Of a DNA stretch of 53,467 nucleotides, positions 27,989-38,776 are shown one piece after another. Positions within the stretch are counted from its first letter, which is position 1; each line of letters begins with the position of its first letter. Source of the DNA: Aliibacillus thermotolerans (GTDB taxonomy: Bacteria > Bacillota > Bacilli > Bacillales > Marinococcaceae); assembly GCF_027853235.1 (NCBI RefSeq), contig NZ_WKJG01000026.1:1-53467 (forward strand). The letters run 5' to 3'. The position numbers and the translations under genes were made by a program. The notes beneath the pieces were generated by a model that saw only the letters and a program-made list of their open reading frames with translations, ran no database searches and was not told the origin of the DNA.

Positions 27989-29062
27989 ATGCAAAAAACG
28001 ATCACAGTGCTTCCGGGCGACGGCATTGGTCAAGAAGTTGTGGAAGCAGCGACAAAAGTGTTAGATAAAGTAGCAGAACGATACGGTCATCAATTTGAAT
28101 ATCGCTATGGAGACATCGGTGGTACTTCCATCGATAAAAATAATGATCCACTCCCACAAGAAACCATCGATACGTGCTTACAAAGTGATGGCGTGTTGCT
28201 CGGTGCAGTGGGAGGCCCAAAATGGGATAATTTAAAAAGCGGAATGAGACCGGAACAAGGTCTTCTTGGCATCCGGAAAGCGCTCGGACTATTTGCAAAC
28301 CTTCGTCCGGTGACAGGACACGAAAGTTTGACTGACTCTTCTACGTTGAAAAAAGAAGTGATTGAAGGAGTCGACCTCGTCATTGTCCGAGAGCTCACTG
28401 GAGGACTTTATTTCGGAGAGCCGAAAGAACGACGCGAAATTGATGGCGAAAGCGGCGCGGTAGATACACTCGCTTATAAAAAGTCAGAAATCGAACGAAT
28501 TGTTCGTCAAGCTTTTGAAATGGCGAAAGTGCGCCGTAAAAAGCTCACTTCCGTCGATAAAGCGAACGTCTTAGAGACAAGTCGCCTTTGGAGAGAGACA
28601 GTGGATGAAATCAAAGGAGATTATCCGGAAATCGAAGTGGAGCATATGCTCGTCGATAATGCAGCGATGCAACTCATTCGTGAACCGAAACAGTTTGATG
28701 TCGTTGTCACCGAAAATACTTTTGGCGATATTTTAAGCGATGCCGCTTCGATGTTAACGGGTTCCCTCGGCATGCTTCCGTCCGCAAGCATTGGAAGCAA
28801 AGCCCCGGGGTTATATGAGCCGGTCCACGGTTCCGCTCCTGATATTGCCGGAAAAGGAATCGCCAATCCCCTTGCGACGATTTCGTCTGCCGCGATGATG
28901 CTCAAATATTCTTTCGGCATGTTAGAGGAAGCCGATGCCATTGACAATGCAGTGGCAGAAGTGTTGCGAAACGGGCATCGCACTGGGGATCTTGCCAAAC
29001 CGGGAGAGAAAGCTCTCTCCACTGAAGAGATGACCGAAAAAGTCATCGATGCTTTAAAATAA
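27989..29062 (+). CDS. leuB: 3-isopropylmalate dehydrogenase
   Basis: NAD-dependent oxidative decarboxylation in leucine synthesis. The 357-residue protein has [15 protein letters not shown] near the N-terminus, the substrate loop [10 protein letters not shown] near 93, [19 protein letters not shown] near 128, and the family signature [27 protein letters not shown] near 243-269. GGAAAGGGAG precedes ATG 27989. Its nearest paralogue, isocitrate dehydrogenase, is excluded by the LeuB-specific substrate loop. Confidence 0.97.
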   Translation: MQKTITVLPGDGIGQEVVEAATKVLDKVAERYGHQFEYRYGDIGGTSIDKNNDPLPQETIDTCLQSDGVLLGAVGGPKWDNLKSGMRPEQGLLGIRKALGLFANLRPVTGHESLTDSSTLKKEVIEGVDLVIVRELTGGLYFGEPKERREIDGESGAVDTLAYKKSEIERIVRQAFEMAKVRRKKLTSVDKANVLETSRLWRETVDEIKGDYPEIEVEHMLVDNAAMQLIREPKQFDVVVTENTFGDILSDAASMLTGSLGMLPSASIGSKAPGLYEPVHGSAPDIAGKGIANPLATISSAAMMLKYSFGMLEEADAIDNAVAEVLRNGHRTGDLAKPGEKALSTEEMTEKVIDALK

Positions 29063-29109
29063 ATCGGCTTATAACATATTGAAACAACAAGATAAAGTGA
29101 GGGAAGAGG

Positions 29110-30531
29110 ATGAAACCGAAAACGATCATTGAGAAAATTTGGGAAAATCATACGGTACTTTCTGAACCGGGAAAACCGGATTTGTTATACATCGACCTTC
29201 ATATGGTGCATGAAGTCACGTCCCCACAAGCATTTGAAGGTCTTCGCTTAGCGGGAAGAAAGGTACGTCGTCCTGACTTGACATTTGCAACGATGGACCA
29301 TAACGTACCAACGACAAACAGACAGACAATCACCGATGAAATTGCGAAAAAGCAAATGGAAACATTGTTGAAAAACTGTGAAGAGTTTGGAATTGAAGTT
29401 GCTGACATTAACAGTCCAAACAATGGAATTGTGCACGTCATTGGACCGGAATTAGGACTTACTCAACCAGGAAAAACAATTGTTTGTGGAGACAGCCATA
29501 CATCTACCCACGGCGCCTTTGGTGCGCTTGCGTTCGGGATTGGAACGAGTGAAGTAGAGCATACCCTTGCGACCCAAACGATCTGGCAATCCCGTCCGAA
29601 AACGATGGAAGTGCGTGTCAATGGTCGTCTTGCTCCGGGAGTTACAGCAAAAGACATTATTCTTGCGATCATTGCCAAACACGGTGTTGACTTTGGTACA
29701 GGGTACGTATTGGAGTATACTGGAGAAGCCATCCGCGGACTTACAATGGAAGAGCGCATGACCATTTGTAACATGTCCATTGAAGCCGGCGCGAGAGCTG
29801 GACTCATTAGCCCAGACCAAGTTACCTTCGACTATTTACGCGGCCGTGAAAAAGTACCTCAAGGAGAAGCGTTTGAGCGCAAAGTGGAAGAATGGAAAGC
29901 CCTTGCGACAGATGAAGGAGCGACATACGATGCCGTCGTTGAAATTGACACTTCTGAAATTGAGCCAATGGTTACTTGGGGCACAAACCCATCTCAAGGC
30001 GTCGGAGTAAACGGTGTTGTTCCATCCCCGGAAGATGCGACTTCCAGTGCCGAACGCAAAGCAATTGAACAGTCCCTTGAATACATGGACTTAAAGCCGG
30101 GCACGAAAATGACCGATATTGAAATTCAACACGTCTTTATCGGATCTTGTACGAACTCTCGCTTAAGTGACCTTCGTGCTGCTGCGAAAATTGCGAAAGG
30201 TAGAAAAGTAAAAGAAGGCGTTCGGGCCCTAGTTGTCCCTGGTTCCCAACGAGTGAAAAAAGCAGCGGAAGAAGAAGGACTCGACAAAATTTTTATCGAA
30301 GCAGGTTTTGAATGGCGGGAATCCGGTTGTAGTATGTGTCTTAGCATGAACCCTGACTTCGTTCCGGAAGGGGAGCGTTGTGCTTCTACATCGAACCGAA
30401 ATTTTGAAGGACGTCAAGGAAAAGGAGCAAGAACGCACCTTGTCAGCCCTGAAATGGCAGCCGCAGCCGCAGTGGCAGGAAAATTTGTCGACATTCGCAC
30501 ATTAGAAACAGAAGCAACTTCTCAATCATAA
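29110..30531 (+). CDS. leuC: isopropylmalate isomerase large subunit
   Basis: Aconitase-family subunit that moves the hydroxyl from C2 to C3 of isopropylmalate, with LeuD. In the 473-residue product the 4Fe-4S cysteines are in [13 protein letters not shown] (near 346) and [13 protein letters not shown] (near 406-409). The substrate-binding [22 protein letters not shown] near 127-148 is intact. GAGGGAAGAGG precedes ATG 29110. The enzyme is iron-sulfur dependent. Confidence 0.97.
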   Translation: MKPKTIIEKIWENHTVLSEPGKPDLLYIDLHMVHEVTSPQAFEGLRLAGRKVRRPDLTFATMDHNVPTTNRQTITDEIAKKQMETLLKNCEEFGIEVADINSPNNGIVHVIGPELGLTQPGKTIVCGDSHTSTHGAFGALAFGIGTSEVEHTLATQTIWQSRPKTMEVRVNGRLAPGVTAKDIILAIIAKHGVDFGTGYVLEYTGEAIRGLTMEERMTICNMSIEAGARAGLISPDQVTFDYLRGREKVPQGEAFERKVEEWKALATDEGATYDAVVEIDTSEIEPMVTWGTNPSQGVGVNGVVPSPEDATSSAERKAIEQSLEYMDLKPGTKMTDIEIQHVFIGSCTNSRLSDLRAAAKIAKGRKVKEGVRALVVPGSQRVKKAAEEEGLDKIFIEAGFEWRESGCSMCLSMNPDFVPEGERCASTSNRNFEGRQGKGARTHLVSPEMAAAAAVAGKFVDIRTLETEATSQS

Positions 30532-30563
30532 TTTGGTATTTTTATAGAAGAAGGTGAAAGAAA

Positions 30564-31151
30564 GTGGAACCAATTGTAAAGCATACAGGAAATACAGCGG
30601 TGTTACCACGAGTGAACGTGGACACAGACCAAATTATTCCGAAGCAATTTTTAAAACGGGTGGAACGAACCGGTTTCGGACAGTTTTTATTCTTTGACTG
30701 GCGCTTTTTGAAAGACGGAAGCGACAATCCCGACTTTGAGTTAAATCAACCGGCGGCAAAAGATGCAACTATTTTAATTGCCGACCACAACTTCGGATGC
30801 GGTTCTTCTCGGGAACACGCTCCGTGGGCGCTCCAAGACTACGGCTTCCGTGTCATTATCGCGCCTAGCTTTGCAGACATCTTTTATAACAATTGCTTTA
30901 AAAATGGAATTCTTCCTATCCGTTTAGATGAAGAAAAAGTGTATGAATTAATGGAAAACGGGAAAGATAAAGTATATGAACTCACCGTTGACCTTGAAAA
31001 CCAAACAATTACGGATTCCAATGGCTTTCAAGCAAGTTTTGAGATTGATGATTATTGGAAAGAAATGCTTTTAAATGGATGGGATGAAATTAGCCTAACG
31101 CTTCAATATGAAGACAAGATTGCAGCATACGAAGAAAAACAAAGCGTATAA
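30564..31151 (+). CDS. leuD: isopropylmalate isomerase small subunit
   Basis: The swivelling subunit that closes over the LeuC active site. The 195-residue product has [15 protein letters not shown] near residues 18-32 and the substrate loop [20 protein letters not shown] near 75-94. It is the last gene of the ilv-leu operon and is followed by a strong terminator. GTG-AAAGAAAGTGG context gives a modest ribosome binding site (GAAGGTG at about 30548). Confidence 0.96.
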   Translation: MEPIVKHTGNTAVLPRVNVDTDQIIPKQFLKRVERTGFGQFLFFDWRFLKDGSDNPDFELNQPAAKDATILIADHNFGCGSSREHAPWALQDYGFRVIIAPSFADIFYNNCFKNGILPIRLDEEKVYELMENGKDKVYELTVDLENQTITDSNGFQASFEIDDYWKEMLLNGWDEISLTLQYEDKIAAYEEKQSV

Positions 31152-31154
31152 AGC

Positions 31155-31192
31155 GGAAGGCGACCTCTCGCACAGGTCGCCTTCCTCCCATT
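31155..31192 (+). terminator. terminator of the ilv-leu operon
   Basis: GGAAGGCGACCT (31155-31166) pairs perfectly with AGGTCGCCTTCC (31174-31185) across seven bases, then TCCCATTTTT. Confidence 0.88.
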
Positions 31193-31237
31193 TTTCACTC
31201 CTCCAATCCTCTTTGTTGACCAAAAAGGAGAATGAAA

Positions 31238-32260
31238 ATGAAAAAGGAACAGAAAAATGATAACATCGTCCTTTTTCCAGGATCGGCTCAATATCTTGTT
31301 CAAAAAGGGATGCAAAATTTTAAAGAAGGAAAGAAAGCACAGGCGCTCCGTCATTTTCAACAAGCGCTTTCTCATGAAAAGAATCATCCGGAAGCTTCCT
31401 ATGGACTGCTATTAGTATACGCGGACATGGGGAAATTTCATCAAGGTCGAATGTTAGCAGAAAAAATGCTAGAAGAGGGAATTGGGGAATACATAGAAGT
31501 GCTTCGAGTATACGTGTCGATTTTGGCGCAATTAGAAGAATATGAGACAGTCGTCGAAATTTTAGAAGAATCGCTGGAAGAAGGGATCATCCCGGAACAA
31601 ATGAAAGAAGAATTAGAAGCGCTCCTTACTTTGTCAAAACAAATCCAGCAAGAAGAGACAATACTATCTTCTTTCGTGCCAAATGAAGAAAATCCATCTT
31701 CCTTGATGCAAGAATGGAAATATCGCTTGAAATTTGGGACCGAAGAACAAAAACTTGCGCTCATTAAAGAATTACAAAAACATGGCCCATCTCCTTTTCT
31801 CGCTGTGATTGAAGAAGTTTTGCGCGATCAAACGAGTCCGCCTCTGTTGCAGAGTTTGTTATTGCTGTTATTAAAAGATTGGGAAGTAGAAGCGCACGTA
31901 TGGGTAGAAAAATTGGAGCGCAAAGGCGAATTTTCTCCTGTATCTTTGCCTGCACTGGAAGAAACGACCGCATACATACAGACTGCTCAACTGCTAAGAG
32001 ATGTGCTGGAACAAACGAATCCAACCTTATTAACAGAAGCAAAACGATTATTGAAACAAATCGTATTATATTACTATCCTTTTTCACCGACCGTTCAAAT
32101 AAAATCATTCGCATGCTTTATACATAAAGAAATGGCGACGTTGCTTGGGATGGAGAAAGACGTTTCTTCCTTATTAAACGTATACGAAACCGACGCACGA
32201 TCAGTAAGTGTCATCGAAGCAGAATACGAAAGAATACAAACTACTTTATTTCAATTGTAA
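31238..32260 (+). CDS. ysoA: YsoA-like tetratricopeptide protein
   Basis: A 340-residue cytoplasmic protein with TPR helices near the N-terminus (AQYLVQKGMQNFKEGKKAQALRHFQQALSHEKNHPEASYGLLLVYADMGKF near 15-65), so a protein-protein interaction role is likely. It sits between leuD and tig, the place of ysoA in B. subtilis. ATG 31238 has AAGGAG seven bases upstream; ATG 31232 is too close. The C-terminal two-thirds are helical with no motif I recognise, and function is unknown. Confidence 0.8.
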   Translation: MKKEQKNDNIVLFPGSAQYLVQKGMQNFKEGKKAQALRHFQQALSHEKNHPEASYGLLLVYADMGKFHQGRMLAEKMLEEGIGEYIEVLRVYVSILAQLEEYETVVEILEESLEEGIIPEQMKEELEALLTLSKQIQQEETILSSFVPNEENPSSLMQEWKYRLKFGTEEQKLALIKELQKHGPSPFLAVIEEVLRDQTSPPLLQSLLLLLLKDWEVEAHVWVEKLERKGEFSPVSLPALEETTAYIQTAQLLRDVLEQTNPTLLTEAKRLLKQIVLYYYPFSPTVQIKSFACFIHKEMATLLGMEKDVSSLLNVYETDARSVSVIEAEYERIQTTLFQL

Positions 32261-32275
32261 ATACTGATATTTTCA

Positions 32276-32303
32276 TTGAAACGAAAAAGTGATATGTTAT
32301 AAT
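32276..32303 (+). promoter_or_regulatory. tig promoter
   Basis: TTGAAA (32276-32281), 16 bp, TATAAT (32298-32303). It is 50 bases before tig and shortly after the ysoA stop. Confidence 0.65.
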
Positions 32304-32353
32304 AAAATGGTTGTAAAACGGGCAGTATCTATGAAAATATGGAGGGAAAATAT

Positions 32354-33697
32354 ATGAGTGCCAATTGGGAAAAGAAAGAAGGTAATCAGGGCGTACTTAC
32401 CGTCGATGTTGACGCAAAAAAGTTTGAAGAGGCGCTCGACGAAGCATTTAAAAAAGTAAGAAAACAGGTCAACGTGCCTGGATTCCGTAAAGGGAAAGTA
32501 CCGCGTAAAATTTTCGAGCAACGCTTCGGTGTGGAAGCGCTCTATCAAGATGCGGTAGATATTGTGCTTCCGGAAGCGTACGCAAAAGCTGTGGAAGATA
32601 CAGGCATCGAGCCGGTAGATCGTCCTGAGATTGATATTGAAGAAATTGAAAAAGGAAAGAATCTCGTATTTAAAGCAACTGTTACGGTAAAGCCGGAAGT
32701 TGAACTAGGCGAGTATAAAGGTTTGGAAGTAGAAGAATTTGATACGACGGTGACAGATGAGGAAGTAGAGGAGTCCCTCAAACAATTACAAGAACAACAC
32801 GCAGAGCTTGTCGTCGTAGAAGATGGAACCGTGGAAGAAGGAGACACAGTCGTCATTGACTTTAAAGGATTTGTCGACGGTGAATCTTTTGAAGGTGGAG
32901 AAGCTGAAAACTATTCTTTAGAAATTGGTTCCGGACAATTTATTCCAGGATTTGAAGATCAGCTCGTCGGTCTCAAGCCAGGGGAAGAAAAAGAAATAAA
33001 AGTTACTTTCCCGGAAGAATACCACGCAGAACATCTTGCTGGAAAAGACGCGGTCTTCGAAGTGAAAGTGCATGACTTGAAACGAAAAGAAGTACCGGAA
33101 CTGGATGATGAATTTGCGAAAGACGTCGATGAAGACATTGAAACGCTCGATGAATTAAGAGAAAAACGAAAAGAAGCGTTACAGAAAGATAAAGAACATG
33201 CGAAAGAACATCATGAACGCGACACCGTTGTAGAAAAAGCAGCGGAAAATGCGACCATTGATATTCCGGAAGTAATGATTACGAATGAAGTAGAACGCAT
33301 GGTACAAGAATTTGAACAACGCTTGCAAGCACAAGGTATGGGTCTTGACATGTATTACCAAGCGACTGGAACCGACGAAGACAGCATGAAAGAACAATTT
33401 AAACCGGAAGCAGAAAAACGAGTGAAAATGAATTTGACCTTGGAAGCCATTGCGAAAGCGGAAAACATTGAAGTGACAGACGAAGACGTCGATAAAGAAC
33501 TTGAAAAAATGGCAGAAATGTACGACCGGGAAGTAGATGAAATTCGTAATCTGTTCATGATGCAAGGTGGACTTGACGTCTTAAAAGATGATCTTCGTAT
33601 TCAAAAAGCGATTGATTTCCTCGTCGAACAAAGTAAAACGGTACCGAAAAAAGAAGAAAATGAAAATGACGACCAACAAGAGCAAGACGAAGAATAA
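32354..33697 (+). CDS. tig: trigger factor
   Basis: Ribosome-bound chaperone and prolyl isomerase. The 447-residue protein has the ribosome-binding signature [19 protein letters not shown] (near 39-57), the FKBP domain [44 protein letters not shown] (near 162-205) and the helical C-terminal chaperone arms. It is about 20 residues longer than B. subtilis Tig because of a very acidic tail ([14 protein letters not shown]). ATG 32354 follows GGAGGG. Confidence 0.97.
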   Translation: MSANWEKKEGNQGVLTVDVDAKKFEEALDEAFKKVRKQVNVPGFRKGKVPRKIFEQRFGVEALYQDAVDIVLPEAYAKAVEDTGIEPVDRPEIDIEEIEKGKNLVFKATVTVKPEVELGEYKGLEVEEFDTTVTDEEVEESLKQLQEQHAELVVVEDGTVEEGDTVVIDFKGFVDGESFEGGEAENYSLEIGSGQFIPGFEDQLVGLKPGEEKEIKVTFPEEYHAEHLAGKDAVFEVKVHDLKRKEVPELDDEFAKDVDEDIETLDELREKRKEALQKDKEHAKEHHERDTVVEKAAENATIDIPEVMITNEVERMVQEFEQRLQAQGMGLDMYYQATGTDEDSMKEQFKPEAEKRVKMNLTLEAIAKAENIEVTDEDVDKELEKMAEMYDREVDEIRNLFMMQGGLDVLKDDLRIQKAIDFLVEQSKTVPKKEENENDDQQEQDEE

Positions 33698-33707
33698 ATA
33701 AACAGAT

Positions 33708-33753
33708 GATGAGACCAATTCTTCCTTGGAATTGAGGGAGGAAAGGTCTCATC
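33708..33753 (+). terminator. hairpin/terminator after tig
   Basis: GATGAGACC (33708-33716) pairs with GGTCTCATC (33745-33753), and an inner CTTCCT pairs with AGGAAA. The downstream bases CCCATTT are only partly T-rich. The right arm GGTCTCATC also resembles a motif that recurs in the neighbouring repeats. Confidence 0.6.
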
Positions 33754-33761
33754 CCCATTTC

Positions 33762-33807
33762 ATGCGACACTTTTTTGTAAATCGTTCCCTCGAATGGTTC
33801 CATGACA
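33762..33807. repeat. copy of the island A/B shared element
   Basis: CATGCGACACTTTTTTGTAA is followed by ATCG and then GAATGGTTCCATGAC about 30 bases on. Island A has GTGCGACACTTTTTTCG (16874-16890) and GAATGGTCTCATGGCG (17210-17225); a third form is CATGGGACATTTTTCTGCG then GAACGGTCTCATGAC (34455-34501). These look like one dispersed family. Confidence 0.55.
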
Positions 33808-33910
33808 ACTGAAATTTGGAATAAACAGGGGAATGAAAGGGCCAATCGATGCTTATAGAACCCTTTGCGTTTCAAAATAGCAAACAAGACGAGCCTGTCA
33901 AATTAGTCCT

Positions 33911-34283
33911 GAAAAATAAATCGAGCCGTTCCTTTCAACAATCATTTAGCGCTGAAACGGTGCCATACATCGTGCATGGATTGCTCACAATGGTGTTTGG
34001 ATCGAAACGGTGCCATGATCCGTTCATCGCTTGTTTCCTCAAACTATTTTTGAATGAAACGGCGGCATGAGCGATTCATAACTTGCTTTCATCAGACATT
34101 ATTTGAATAAAACAGAGTTATGATCCATTTATGGCTTGCTTTTACAAGCAATACTTTGATGAAACGATGGCATGACCCATCCACGATTTACTTCCATCAA
34201 CCATTTGGTGTTGGAAACATGCCTATTCGGCCAAGAGACGTTTCCAGAAGCAATTTTTGATGAAGCGGTAACAAAAAATGTCC
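33911..34283. repeat. degenerate tandem array, period about 52 bp (island B)
   Basis: Units begin with GAAACGG-like words at 33954, 34004, 34056, 34109, 34161, 34213 and 34262. The intervals are 50, 52, 53, 52, 52 and 49 bases. A partial unit precedes at 33911. Each unit reads roughly GAAACGGNGGCATGANCC, then CATTCATNGCTTGCTTTCAT, then CAANCATTATTTGAAT. Copies differ at many positions, and the period is not a multiple of three, so it is non-coding. It lies between tig and clpX. There is no constant repeat with unique spacers, so it is not CRISPR. Confidence 0.75.
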
Positions 34284-34773
34284 AAAAAGTCACCAATCAT
34301 GACTTTTTAAACAGCTCCAACTTTTCTCATGAAATTGCAATGTAGTGGTCGCATGGAAGTATAAAATGGAAATAAAAAGAAATTAACAGGCCGCAATATG
34401 TTTGATGCGACCTGTTTTTGCTAGAAAAAGAAAATGAATCGTCGATCAGCGGTTCATGGGACATTTTTCTGCGTGAAAATCATGTGGAACGGTCTCATGA
34501 CTTTTTTAAAAAAACATAATTATGTTTGTAGAAAAAAGGATATAGTAAAGAAAAGAAGAATGAATAAATGAAGTACATAAAAGTAAATCATTTTATTTCA
34601 TTTCCATTCTTGTGGTGTGTTACAATACATCACATGAACAATTGCATGAGAGAGAGGAAATAAGAATAAGATGTAAGACGAGATGTACACGATACTTTCA
34701 CGAAAACGGTAAGTCTTTTGAGGTGCGGAACGACAGAAAACCGTGTACAATACAAAAGTAAGAGGTGAAATGG
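34284..34773. other. rest of the tig-clpX gap, no gene
   Basis: About 490 bases with no convincing gene. 34436-34505 carries another copy of the dispersed element (GGTTCATGGGACATTTTTCT and GAACGGTCTCATGAC). A/T-rich sequence follows to the clpX ribosome binding site AGAGGTG. I could not fix a clpX promoter; TACAAT at 34621-34626 and 34746-34751 are -10 candidates without good -35 elements. Confidence 0.45.
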
Positions 34774-36051
34774 ATGTATAAGTTTAATGACGAAAAAGGA
34801 CAACTCAAATGTTCTTTTTGTGGCAAAACCCAAGAACAAGTTCGCAAATTAGTCGCAGGTCCAGGCGTTTATATATGTGATGAGTGTATCGAGCTCTGCA
34901 CGGAAATTGTGGAAGAAGAGCTTGCAACAGAGGAAGAAGTGGAATTTGAAGATATTCCAAAACCAAGTGAAATTAATGAGATTCTAAACGATTACGTCAT
35001 CGGGCAAGATCGAGCGAAAAAAGCGCTTTCAGTTGCCGTGTATAACCATTACAAACGGGTGAACTCTGCATCAACAAAAGATGAAGATGTGGAACTTGCG
35101 AAAAGTAACATTTGCCTCATCGGACCGACCGGGAGCGGGAAAACCCTTCTTGCTCAAACGCTTGCACGTATTTTAGATGTGCCATTTGCCATTGCTGATG
35201 CAACGTCTTTAACAGAAGCGGGATACGTTGGGGAAGACGTGGAAAACATTTTGTTAAAGCTGATCCAATCTGCTGATTTCGATGTGGAAAAAGCGGAAAA
35301 AGGAATTATTTACATTGACGAGATTGACAAAGTCGCGCGCAAGTCCGAAAACCCATCCATCACGCGGGACGTTTCGGGAGAAGGAGTGCAACAAGCATTA
35401 CTTAAAATTTTAGAAGGAACGGTCGCAAGCGTTCCTCCACAAGGCGGCAGAAAGCATCCGCATCAAGAATTTATCCAAATTGACACGACGAACATTTTAT
35501 TTATCGTCGGTGGTGCCTTTGACGGTATCGAACAAATTGTGAAAAAACGTCTCGGGAAAAAAGTCATTGGCTTTGGCGCAAACACCGAGAAAACAGATCT
35601 GGACAAGGACGAATACATGAGCAAAATTTTACCGGAAGACATGCTCAGCTTCGGATTAATTCCTGAGTTTATTGGACGCTTACCGGTCATTGCCACGCTC
35701 AACGAACTGGATGAAGAGGCACTGGTGGAAATTTTAACAACACCGAAAAATGCCCTTGTGAAGCAGTATCAAAAACTGCTTGAAATGGACGATGTGGAAC
35801 TGGAGTTTACCGAAGATGCTTTGAAAGAAATTGCAGCGAAAGCAATTGAAAGAAAAACAGGAGCGCGGGGACTTCGTTCTATTATTGAAGGAATTATGCT
35901 CGATGTCATGTATGACTTACCTTCCAAAGAAAACATTGCATCTTGCTTAATTACCGCAGAATGTGTGACAGAAGGGGCTTCCCCGATCTTAAAAACAACA
36001 GATGGAAAAGAAATTTCTTTAGATCAAGCGAAACCAAAGGAAAGTGCTTAA
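34774..36051 (+). CDS. clpX: ClpX, ATPase subunit of ClpXP
   Basis: Unfolds proteins and feeds them to ClpP. The 425-residue protein has an N-terminal zinc-binding domain with C13, C16, C35 and C38, Walker A GPTGSGKT near 118-125, Walker [10 protein letters not shown] near 178-186, the ClpP-contact IGF loop (VIGFGA near 262-267) and sensor 2 GARGLRSI near 367. ATG 34774 (MYKFNDEKG) is chosen over ATG 34765 by similarity to B. subtilis ClpX and by spacing to AGAGGTG. It lies between tig and lon, as usual. Confidence 0.97.
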   Translation: MYKFNDEKGQLKCSFCGKTQEQVRKLVAGPGVYICDECIELCTEIVEEELATEEEVEFEDIPKPSEINEILNDYVIGQDRAKKALSVAVYNHYKRVNSASTKDEDVELAKSNICLIGPTGSGKTLLAQTLARILDVPFAIADATSLTEAGYVGEDVENILLKLIQSADFDVEKAEKGIIYIDEIDKVARKSENPSITRDVSGEGVQQALLKILEGTVASVPPQGGRKHPHQEFIQIDTTNILFIVGGAFDGIEQIVKKRLGKKVIGFGANTEKTDLDKDEYMSKILPEDMLSFGLIPEFIGRLPVIATLNELDEEALVEILTTPKNALVKQYQKLLEMDDVELEFTEDALKEIAAKAIERKTGARGLRSIIEGIMLDVMYDLPSKENIASCLITAECVTEGASPILKTTDGKEISLDQAKPKESA

Positions 36052-36069
36052 TCTCAACGTACAAAAATG

Positions 36070-36100
36070 CGCCCGGTTTGATGGAACCGGGTGTTTTTTT
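36070..36100 (+). terminator. terminator after clpX
   Basis: GCCCGGTT (36071-36078) pairs with AACCGGGT (36085-36092) around a six-base loop, followed by GTTTTTTT. Confidence 0.9.
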
Positions 36101-36445
36101 ACCATTTTGCTTTTTTCAAGCTTATAAAAGAAGTATGTATTCCCTCTCCCTCGTCGATACTACAACATAGCGAACGCTTGCCCCGTCTCGCTTCGAATGG
36201 AAAGGTTTTACAGAACGAGTGAGAGAGAACGTGAATCTCCAAATTCAATGCATAGACACAAAAAATGACGCTCGGGTCTTTCCATGCTTGTCATTAGACA
36301 AAGCTTAGAGGAGTAGGATAAAATTGTAACAAGGTTCTTTCGTGTTCGACTTTCTTCTTACTCTTACTTGCCATCAATATTTTTTCTACATATACATAAA
36401 TACAAATATTCTTTATTCATAAGACTATCTGGAGGTGTATATATA
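36101..36445. other. clpX-lonA gap where lonB is expected
   Basis: 345 bases without a gene. In B. subtilis lonB lies here (clpX-lonB-lonA). I find no lonB-like peptide in any frame, so it is absent and not merely broken. A possible lonA promoter is TAGACA, 18 bp, TAAAAT at about 36297-36326 (weak). Confidence 0.5.
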
Positions 36446-38776
36446 GTGAGTAAAGAGTCACGCTCCATCCCTCTTCTTCCTTTGCGCGGTGTCCTCGTTT
36501 TTCCAACGATGGTGCTTCATCTGGATGTTGGACGGGAAAAGTCGGTGCAAGCCCTTGAGGAAGCGATGATGGAGAACAGTGAAATCTTACTAACAAGTCA
36601 AATGGATTTATCCATTGACGAGCCGGATGAAGATGATTTATACCAAATCGGAACCATTGCCGAGATTAAACAAATGTTAAAGCTTCCCAACGGAACGATT
36701 CGTGTGTTGGTGGAAGGGTTGAAACGGGCAAAAATCACCCGCTTTTACGATAGAGATGATTTTTTTCAAGTGGAAGCGAAGCCGATTGAAGAAGTAGAAG
36801 ACAAAACCGATACAAAAGTCATTGCATTAATGCGAAGTTTGTTAGAGCAATTTGAGCAATATGTTCATATTTCGAAAAAAGTCTCCAAAGAAACGTTACA
36901 ATCGGTACAAGACATTCAAGAGCCTTCCCGCCTTGCAGATGTGATTGCTTCCCACTTACCGCTGAAAGTAGCGGAAAAACAAGCGTTGTTAGAAACATTT
37001 TCGGTAAATGATCGCTTGATGCAACTGATTGAAATTTTAAATAATGAAAAAGAAGTGCTCGGTCTCGAACAGAAAATCGGTCAGCGGGTCAAGCAATCGA
37101 TGGAACAGACGCAAAAAGAATATTATTTGCGGGAACAATTGAAAGCGATCCAAAAAGAACTCGGAGAAAAAGAAGGAAAATTGGAAGAGACCGAAGAGTT
37201 ACGAGAGCGAATTAAAGAAGCGAAAATGCCAAAACAAGTGGAAGAAAAGGCATTAAAAGAACTCACTCGCTACGAAAAAATCCCGCAAGCCTCCGCCGAG
37301 AGCTCAGTGATTCGTAATTATATTGAGTGGCTCGTCACCATTCCGTGGCATGAAGAAACGACAGACCGACTCGATATTAACCATGCTGAAGAAATTCTCG
37401 ATGAAGATCATTACGGTTTAGAAAAAGTAAAAGAGCGGGTACTTGAATATTTAGCGGTACAAGAGTTGACGAAATCCTTGAAAGGCCCCATTTTATGCTT
37501 AGCAGGTCCACCGGGAGTAGGGAAGACGTCTTTGGCGCGCTCCATTGCCCGCGCTTTGGAGCGGAAGTTCGTTCGTATCTCTCTTGGTGGCGTGCGAGAC
37601 GAAGCGGAAATTCGTGGGCACCGCCGCACGTACGTCGGTGCGATGCCAGGGCGAATTATTCAAGGAATGAAAAAAGCAGGTTCCATAAACCCTGTCTTTT
37701 TATTAGATGAAATTGATAAAATGGCGAGCGACTTTCGTGGTGATCCGGCTTCTGCGATGTTGGAAGTGCTAGACCCGGAACAAAATGATTCCTTTAGCGA
37801 TCATTTTATTGAAGAGCCGTACGATTTATCGAAAGTGATGTTTATCACCACCGCCAATAATGTGCAAACGATTCCAGCGCCGCTTCTTGACCGGATGGAA
37901 ATTATTTCAATTGCCGGCTATACCGAAGTAGAAAAAGAAGAAATTGCGAAACGGTACTTACTTCCAAAGCAAATGAAAGAACACGGTTTGACGAAAGGTC
38001 GCCTACAAGTAAAAGATGAAGCGATTTTGAAACTGATTCGCTACTACACTCGGGAAGCGGGAGTAAGGAATTTAGAGCGGGAAATTGCGACAGTTTGTCG
38101 AAAAGCTGCAAAAAAAATCGTCTCGGGAGAACGGAAACGCGTCATTGTGACGGAAAATACGATTGAAGAAATGCTTGGAAAACCTCGCTTTCGCTATGGT
38201 CTTGCGGAGGAAGAAGATCAAGTCGGTGCAGCAACAGGTCTTGCTTACACGACAAGCGGTGGAGATACTCTTTCCATTGAAGTATCCCTAGCAAAAGGGA
38301 AAGGGGAATTAATATTAACCGGTAAGCTTGGGGATGTAATGAAAGAATCCGCCCAAGCCGCTTTCAGTTATATTCGCTCACGGGCGGATGAATTAAACAT
38401 TGACCCGAATTTCCATGAAAATGTAGATATTCATATTCACGTTCCTGAAGGCGCCACACCGAAAGACGGGCCTTCCGCCGGTATCACGATGGCGACCGCC
38501 TTAGTGTCTGCTTTAACCGGACGCAAAGTGAAAAAAGAAGTCGGGATGACGGGGGAAATTACTTTGCGTGGCAGAGTGCTCCCAATCGGAGGACTGAAAG
38601 AAAAAGCAATGAGTGCCCATCGAGCGGGGCTTGAGACGATTATTATTCCGAAAGAAAACGAAAAAGATTTAGAAGAGATACCGGAGAGCGTGAGAAAAGG
38701 TCTTACTTTTATTTCGGTATCTCATCTCGATGAAGTATTACAACATGCATTGGGGGAGGAACATGAAAAGGAGTAA
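36446..38776 (+). CDS. lonA: ATP-dependent protease LonA
   Basis: Soluble protease that degrades misfolded and regulatory proteins. The 776-residue protein has the Lon N-terminal domain ([26 protein letters not shown] near 8-33), a coiled region, the AAA module with Walker [10 protein letters not shown] near 354-362 and Walker [11 protein letters not shown] near 418, and the protease domain with the catalytic serine in [12 protein letters not shown] near 678 and lysine in [14 protein letters not shown] near 721. GTG 36446 follows GGAGGTG; upstream in-frame codons do not resemble Lon. It overlaps ysxC by 14 bases. Confidence 0.96.
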   Translation: MSKESRSIPLLPLRGVLVFPTMVLHLDVGREKSVQALEEAMMENSEILLTSQMDLSIDEPDEDDLYQIGTIAEIKQMLKLPNGTIRVLVEGLKRAKITRFYDRDDFFQVEAKPIEEVEDKTDTKVIALMRSLLEQFEQYVHISKKVSKETLQSVQDIQEPSRLADVIASHLPLKVAEKQALLETFSVNDRLMQLIEILNNEKEVLGLEQKIGQRVKQSMEQTQKEYYLREQLKAIQKELGEKEGKLEETEELRERIKEAKMPKQVEEKALKELTRYEKIPQASAESSVIRNYIEWLVTIPWHEETTDRLDINHAEEILDEDHYGLEKVKERVLEYLAVQELTKSLKGPILCLAGPPGVGKTSLARSIARALERKFVRISLGGVRDEAEIRGHRRTYVGAMPGRIIQGMKKAGSINPVFLLDEIDKMASDFRGDPASAMLEVLDPEQNDSFSDHFIEEPYDLSKVMFITTANNVQTIPAPLLDRMEIISIAGYTEVEKEEIAKRYLLPKQMKEHGLTKGRLQVKDEAILKLIRYYTREAGVRNLEREIATVCRKAAKKIVSGERKRVIVTENTIEEMLGKPRFRYGLAEEEDQVGAATGLAYTTSGGDTLSIEVSLAKGKGELILTGKLGDVMKESAQAAFSYIRSRADELNIDPNFHENVDIHIHVPEGATPKDGPSAGITMATALVSALTGRKVKKEVGMTGEITLRGRVLPIGGLKEKAMSAHRAGLETIIIPKENEKDLEEIPESVRKGLTFISVSHLDEVLQHALGEEHEKE

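Noticed and set aside
33849-34070. Plus-strand open frame of 73 codons in the tig-clpX gap
   Set aside because: It runs across the tandem repeats, whose period is not a multiple of three, so it is not protein-like.
33911-34283. Possible CRISPR array between tig and clpX
   Set aside because: The period is about 52 bases, but the units are degenerate throughout with no constant repeat and unique spacers, and no cas gene is nearby.
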